A stretch of 64,000 nt of DNA. Source: Pasteurellaceae bacterium (GTDB taxonomy: Bacteria > Pseudomonadota > Gammaproteobacteria > Enterobacterales > Pasteurellaceae). The translations under genes and the position numbers were made by a program. Below, in pieces: positions 61,886 through 64,000 of this stretch (positions are counted from its first letter, which is position 1; every line of letters begins with the position of its first letter). The notes below the pieces were generated by a model that saw only the letters and a program-made list of their open reading frames with translations, made no database searches and had not been told where the DNA came from. The DNA is taken from positions 124,001-188,000 of the forward strand of contig CAAEJV010000017.1 in the NCBI GenBank assembly GCA_900756155.1. The letters run 5' to 3'.

Positions 61886-62968
61886 TTATTTTGCTGCTTT
61901 TAACTCTTGATAATACTGTTCATAGTATTGGATTGCATCGCCTACATCATCTTGCCAGTAGCTTTTTTGAAGAATTTCTGCTGGTGGATAAATTGAAGGA
62001 TCTTCTGTAATTTCTTTTGGAAGTACTTTTTTCGCTTCAAGATTAGCTGTTGGGTAACCGATCGCTAAAGTCAATTTTTCCGCTGCTTTTGCACCTAACA
62101 AGTAGTTAATTAATTTGTGTGCGCCATCTGGGTTTTTAGAGGTTTTAGGAATCGCTAAAGTATCAACCCAAAGAACAGGCCCTTCTTTTGGGAACACCAT
62201 ATTTAATGGTGCTTGTTCTTTTTTCGCAATACGTACAGAACCATTCCATAACTGACCTAATTCTACTTCACCAGAGATGAAAGAGTTTGCAGGGTTATCA
62301 GAATTGAAAGAAAGTACGTTTGGACGTAATTTCAATAACTCTTCATAAGCTTGCTTGATAATTGCAGGATCTTTGGTGTTTGGATCTTGACCAATTTTTA
62401 ATAATGCAATATTGAATACTTCACGCGCATCATCCAATAATTGGATTTTGTTTGCGTATTCTGGTTTCCAGAAATCACCCCAAGACGTGAAGTCAGAAGC
62501 TTTATAGGTATTGGTATTAAATGCAATACCTGGCGCACCTAACAACTGAGGAAGTGAGTATTTATTGCCTTTGTCATAAGGTTTGTTGAGCCAATCAGGG
62601 TCTAATTCTTTGATAACAGGTAATTTACTGTGATCTAATTCTTGTAGCATACCCTCGCGTGCCATTTTAGATACGAAGTAGTTAGATGGTGCAATAACAT
62701 CATAACCGCCTGCATCACCTTGGGTTTTCATTTTGGCATACATCGTCTCATTAGATTCAAGACTTGCTACGATAACTTTGATACCAGTTTCTTTTGTGAA
62801 GTCATCTAAAAGACCATCTGGTACATATTCAGTCCAAGTATATAAGTACACAGTATCATTTGCTGGAGTCTGTGCTTTTGTTGCATCAGACTTGGCTTCT
62901 TTGTCGTTACAAGCAGTTAATGTAGCGGCAACTAAACCGGCAGTAAGCAAACCTGCAAATTTTTTCAT
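61886..62968 (-). CDS. potD: Spermidine/putrescine-binding lipoprotein PotD
   Basis: 360 residues. Signal with lipobox LTAC (Cys20), then a type 2 periplasmic-binding fold (YLYTWTEYVPDGLLDDF; YDVIAPSNYFVSKMAREG; LWNGSVRIAKKEQ with the Trp used in polyamine binding). Last gene of a pot operon, separated from potC by two hairpins. E. coli PotD is a soluble periplasmic protein; here the cysteine suggests lipid anchoring. Confidence 0.93.
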   Translation of the reverse strand: MKKFAGLLTAGLVAATLTACNDKEAKSDATKAQTPANDTVYLYTWTEYVPDGLLDDFTKETGIKVIVASLESNETMYAKMKTQGDAGGYDVIAPSNYFVSKMAREGMLQELDHSKLPVIKELDPDWLNKPYDKGNKYSLPQLLGAPGIAFNTNTYKASDFTSWGDFWKPEYANKIQLLDDAREVFNIALLKIGQDPNTKDPAIIKQAYEELLKLRPNVLSFNSDNPANSFISGEVELGQLWNGSVRIAKKEQAPLNMVFPKEGPVLWVDTLAIPKTSKNPDGAHKLINYLLGAKAAEKLTLAIGYPTANLEAKKVLPKEITEDPSIYPPAEILQKSYWQDDVGDAIQYYEQYYQELKAAK

Positions 62969-63004
62969 TTTTCTTTGTTCTCCGTAAAAGAGGGGTAAAA
63001 AACC

Positions 63005-63055
63005 ACCTGCATTAATGCAGGTATAAAAAAACGCCTTGATTGTGCGTCAAGGCGT
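63005..63055 (-). terminator. Intercistronic hairpins between potC and potD
   Basis: ACGCCTTGA (63031-63039) with TCAAGGCGT (63047-63055) forms a 9-bp stem, followed on the minus strand by T6. Next comes a perfect 18-bp palindrome ACCTGCATTAATGCAGGT (63005-63022). Both fall inside the operon. Confidence 0.75.
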
Positions 63056-63102
63056 ATTTTATTTGATCTTAAAAGATTTGTGAAACCTTTTTATATCAAT
63101 GT

Positions 63103-63873
63103 TTAATGATTATTTTTGCGTGTAACTAATTGACTTAAAATTACTAATCCTAATGAAAGCACGATCATAATCGTTGCTAACGCGTTCACTTCCGGTGTTA
63201 CCCCTGTTTTAACAAGAGAGAAGATACGCAATGGTAGGATTTCATAGCTTACACCACTTACGAAAGAAGATACGACAACATCATCTAATGAAATAGTAAA
63301 GCTTAATAACCAACCAGATACCACTGCCGGTAAAGCGAGTGGTAGGATAATTTTACGCAAAATAGTGACTTCACTCGCACCTAAATCTTTTGCAGCTTCA
63401 AGCATTCTTGCATCAAAGCCATTTAAACGCGAGAAAATCGTTACGGTAACATAAGGTAAACAGAATGTTACGTGTGCCAATAATAATGACCAGAAACCTA
63501 ACGAAATTCCTACAACCATGAATAAGGCTAGTAGAGAAACCGCCATTACGATATCTGGTGACATCATGACGATAAATAACATACCACTTACCGCTTGTTT
63601 ACCACGGAAACGATAGCGATAAAGCGCAATTGCGGTCAAACCGCCCACAATAGTGGCTAACGTTGCAGCAAAGAAGGCAATAGTGACAGAGTGGAACGCA
63701 GCTTGGATTAAGGTATCGTTATTAAATAAACGTTCATACCAGTTCCAGCTAAAGCCTTTCCAACTTAAACCATAACGGTCTTCGTTAAAGGAGTTAGTCA
63801 CCAAGATAATAATTGGGATATACAAATAAGCGTATACCACAAACATAAAAATATTACGTAGTAAACGACTCAT
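63103..63873 (-). CDS. potC: Spermidine/putrescine ABC permease PotC
   Basis: 256 residues, six membrane segments. The binding-protein-dependent permease (EAA) loop is EAAKDLGASEVTILRKIILP (about 155-174). Also N-terminal LYIPIIILVTNSFNE. Shares one base with the potB stop (TAATG). Confidence 0.95.
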   Translation of the reverse strand: MSRLLRNIFMFVVYAYLYIPIIILVTNSFNEDRYGLSWKGFSWNWYERLFNNDTLIQAAFHSVTIAFFAATLATIVGGLTAIALYRYRFRGKQAVSGMLFIVMMSPDIVMAVSLLALFMVVGISLGFWSLLLAHVTFCLPYVTVTIFSRLNGFDARMLEAAKDLGASEVTILRKIILPLALPAVVSGWLLSFTISLDDVVVSSFVSGVSYEILPLRIFSLVKTGVTPEVNALATIMIVLSLGLVILSQLVTRKNNH

Positions 63874-64000
63874 TATTCTAACTCCACTTTCTTATTCAAC
63901 AATTTATTTGCACGATAGTAAACGAAAATCAACAATGCCATTAAGATGGTTAAGCCGATACTGATCGCTGAACCAAATGGCCAGTTACGAGAAATTAAGA
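63873..64000 (-). CDS. potB: Spermidine/putrescine ABC permease PotB, C-terminal part
   Basis: The last 42 codons of a permease enter from the right edge: a final membrane helix (FGSAISIGLTILMALLIF) and a basic tail ending NKLLNKKVELE, as in E. coli PotB. Stop TAA at 63875-63873 overlaps the potC ATG. Confidence 0.85.
   Translation of the reverse strand, partial: LISRNWPFGSAISIGLTILMALLIFVYYRANKLLNKKVELE

Noticed and set aside
1..64000. Search for tRNA, rRNA, CRISPR arrays, insertion sequences and prophage genes
   Set aside because: None seen: no cloverleaf-like sequence, regularly spaced repeats, transposase or phage structural genes could be supported.

Overview
The window is a stretch of chromosome from a gammaproteobacterium of the family Pasteurellaceae, most likely Haemophilus and close to H. 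parainfluenzae. The species call is inference. It rests on the Haemophilus-type DNA uptake signal (AAGTGCGGT and its complement ACCGCACTT), which is scattered through the window and often sits in inverted pairs as transcription terminators, on low-GC codon use, and on proteins that closely resemble H. influenzae TehA, HtrB, PutP, GcvA, IspE, ArgR and HmrM. Almost all of it is ordinary housekeeping gene content, tightly packed on both strands. I saw no rRNA, tRNA, CRISPR array, insertion sequence or prophage.

Layout. 0-3.5 kb: the end of a ydcH-like gene, serS, tehA and a GntR/HutC repressor. 3.5-9.95 kb: an alpha-glucan/maltose cassette made of a fused 4-alpha-glucanotransferase/phosphorylase, an EEP-family hydrolase and a PTS IIC-IIB transporter. 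It has a CRP site and two palindromic operators upstream, no uptake signals that I could find, and a strongly Gram-positive look. 10-19 kb: rnb, fabI, a NIF3 protein, htrB/lpxL, hldE, rpsO, prlC. 19-25.5 kb: a YbaN-like protein, an orphan peptide-binding lipoprotein, and a MerR-type regulator coupled to a three-domain LplT-PlsC-acyl-ACP synthetase fusion. 25.5-29 kb: the oadGAB sodium pump behind a near-ideal class II CRP promoter. 29-32.7 kb: ilvE, the GcvB small RNA, gcvA and rlmM. 32.7-38.9 kb: cmoB-putP, rng, hmrM and ribE. 38.9-40.2 kb: an islet of small unknown genes, three of which lie between near-identical 26-bp direct repeats. 40.2-47 kb: dedA, rplY, truA, accD-folC, yfcH-argR, mdh. 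47-53.8 kb: a candidate CRP-driven small RNA, then prs-ispE-lolB, cca-ygiM and pit with its PhoU-like partner. 54-61.8 kb: a CYTH phosphatase, radA, lrp-ftsK, lolA-rarA. 61.9-64 kb: the end of a pot polyamine transport operon.

How the genes work together. The glucan cassette would import maltose or glucose by PTS and break down maltodextrins inside the cell to glucose-1-phosphate. The oad pump turns oxaloacetate decarboxylation into a sodium gradient, which the Na+-coupled PutP and HmrM could use. CRP-like sites in front of the glucan genes, oadGAB, mdh and a candidate small RNA suggest that this carbon-flow set shares control by cAMP-CRP. The most interesting non-routine signals are the MalQ-MalP fusion, two candidate small RNAs (about 13.9 kb and 47.1 kb), and the repeat-flanked islet at 39.3-40.1 kb.
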